Assembly: GCA_040905145.1 (NCBI GenBank)
Contig: JBBDSC010000169.1
Location: 1 to 24,528 of the forward strand
Reading direction: 5' to 3'
Source: DATGMS01 sp040905145
GTDB taxonomy: Bacteria; Bacteroidota; Bacteroidia; Cytophagales; Cyclobacteriaceae
DNA length: 24,528 bases
In this document: positions 23,946 to 24,528 of the stretch, in pieces
Layout of the letters: the number at the start of each line of letters is the position of its first letter
Position numbering within the stretch: the stretch's first letter is position 1
Program-made: the position numbers and the translations under genes
The notes under the pieces: generated by a model
Seen by the model: only the letters and a program-made list of their open reading frames with translations
Database searches by the model: none
What the model was told of the DNA's origin: nothing

Positions 23946-23969
23946 GGAAAACAAAAATTCCAAGCTACC

Positions 23970-24043
23970 GGGCCTATAGCTCAGTTGGTTAGAGCACTTG
24001 ACTCATAATCAAGTGGTCCCTGGTTCGAGCCCAGGTGGGCCCA
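23970..24043 (+). tRNA. tRNA with CAT anticodon, probably tRNA-Ile2 (lysidine type), else elongator tRNA-Met
   Basis: A complete cloverleaf of 74 bases is present. The acceptor stem GGGCCTA pairs with TGGGCCC (24036-24042) with one wobble. The D arm is AGCTCAGTTGGTTAGAGC, the anticodon stem-loop CTTGA-CTCATAA-TCAAG gives anticodon CAT, and the T arm is CCTGG-TTCGAGC-CCAGG. The discriminator base is A (24043). The encoded bases after it are CCC, so CCA is not fully encoded and must be added enzymatically. C4-G69 and C5-G68 in the acceptor stem resemble the determinants that TilS reads on E. coli tRNA-Ile2, so an isoleucine tRNA whose C34 becomes lysidine is favoured. Elongator methionine cannot be excluded. 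It is not an initiator: the G-C-rich anticodon stem of initiators is absent. Confidence 0.93.
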
Positions 24044-24054
24044 CCCTGAGAACC

Positions 24055-24091
24055 AGCCACTTACGGAGAATTTCTGTATGTGGCTTTTTTT
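24055..24091 (+). terminator. Terminator after the tRNA gene
   Basis: AGCCAC (24055-24060) pairs with GTGGCT (24080-24085), with additional imperfect pairing inside. The T run extends from 24085 to 24091. It lies 12 bases past the tRNA 3' end. Confidence 0.65.
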
Positions 24092-24112
24092 ATTTGCATA
24101 CGATTTGCATAC
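24092..24112 (+). repeat. Two direct copies of ATTTGCATAC separated by one base
   Basis: The 10-mer ATTTGCATAC occurs at 24092-24101 and 24103-24112. A third partial copy, ATTTGCATA, lies at 24290-24298. All are just downstream of the tRNA terminator. Confidence 0.8.
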
Positions 24113-24528
24113 AAATGGCTCAAAAAGTTACTCTGGCTCAATTCCTTCAATGAAAATCTCGATAGGAAAATAGCCAGTAAATTTGAAGTACATAAATTTG
24201 AAGTACATTTTAAAATATGTTTTCCTTAATCTTGTTTTCCCAACTTAACTAAATTCTTCTAAAGAGGCCTAAGTATGTAGATTTGTTGCATTTGCATAAA
24301 AAGAATTAATACTCACTAAATTAATTAATAATAAATAGGCAACAAACCAGTCAACATTCTTCAGAATGGGTTAGATAATGGCGATCTATGAATAGCAGCA
24401 AAAAGAAAAAAGGAAGGCGGTAATTTTATTGACTTTAAAATTTTTCACCTCAGTGCTTCATTTTATTTGGAAAGTCTGGTAAAATGCTTAGAATTAATCC
24501 GAATTAGCCAATATCTCCTCATGTGGAA
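24113..24528. other. Gene-free AT-rich stretch at the end of the window
   Basis: No frame of useful length is open on either strand. Apart from the two repeats listed separately, I see only AT-rich sequence, including TTAATTAATAATAA-type runs around 24320-24335. A short frame beginning ATGGCTCAAAAAGTTACT at 24115 closes after about 12 codons; its position behind a tRNA could fit a decayed integrase start, but nothing more is recognisable. The window may simply end inside a long intergenic region or upstream of another gene. Confidence 0.5.
24179..24208 (+). repeat. Perfect tandem 15-base duplication
   Basis: The unit AAATTTGAAGTACAT is repeated head-to-tail with no mismatch (24179-24193 and 24194-24208). 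It lies in gene-free DNA and may be a slippage product or a protein-binding site. Confidence 0.85.

Noticed and set aside
23892..23963. Longer N-terminus for the HAD phosphatase
   Set aside because: The extra 24 codons are hydrophobic, precede a normal ATG-ATG start and overlap promoter-like elements.
1..24528. CRISPR array, insertion sequence, toxin-antitoxin, restriction or other defence cassette
   Set aside because: No regularly spaced repeats, transposase, methyltransferase, nuclease-helicase or toxin-like pairs were found; the gene content is housekeeping.

Overview
The window looks like chromosomal DNA from a Bacteroidetes bacterium, most likely order Cytophagales and plausibly the Cyclobacteriaceae (inference). 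The reasons are: protein families typical of the phylum (DUF1573 surface protein, DUF151/UVR nuclease-like protein, ABC1 kinase paired with a phasin-like protein, type I MurB, CNT and POT carriers); moderately AT-rich leaders without Shine-Dalgarno sites; and a close match to the Bacteroidetes promoter (TTG-N20-TAnnTTTG) in front of the response-regulator gene.

Layout. 1-2900: a small TPR protein gene faces the other way from an etfB-etfA-DUF151 operon, which ends in a hairpin terminator. 2900-4800: a CNT nucleoside transporter and a cyclophilin converge on one perfect bidirectional terminator. 4978-7530: a coiled-coil protein, then a gene-poor stretch holding a decayed ATP-dependent PEP carboxykinase pseudogene, then a POT peptide transporter with its terminator. 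7529-9960: a membrane microprotein, a single-domain response regulator, a dCMP-deaminase-family enzyme, and murB, whose end overlaps the deaminase gene by 4 bases. 10040-13270: an apparent operon of an AstE/AspA-type zinc hydrolase, egtB and egtD (ergothioneine synthesis), plus a doubtful 53-codon ORF. 13282-15286: a phasin-like protein and an AarF/UbiB (ABC1) kinase. 15339-18761: a phospho-sugar mutase, an unknown acidic protein and trpS. 18832-20101: an exported DUF1573 protein and a 51-residue zinc-ribbon membrane protein. 20181-22094: a fused gluconokinase/6-phosphogluconate dehydrogenase. 22160-23891: a site-2 protease homologue and a HAD phosphatase. 23970-24043: a CAT-anticodon tRNA with a terminator. 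24092-24528: gene-free AT-rich DNA with short repeats.

The genes are mostly housekeeping and metabolic: electron transfer, carbohydrate and pentose-phosphate metabolism, cell wall, translation and nutrient uptake. I see no CRISPR array, insertion sequence, prophage or recognisable defence cassette. The points most worth a second look are the GntK-Gnd fusion, the hydrolase-egtB-egtD cluster with no other egt genes beside it, the pckA remnant, several microproteins, and the repeats downstream of the tRNA. I found no system that I can defend as wholly new.
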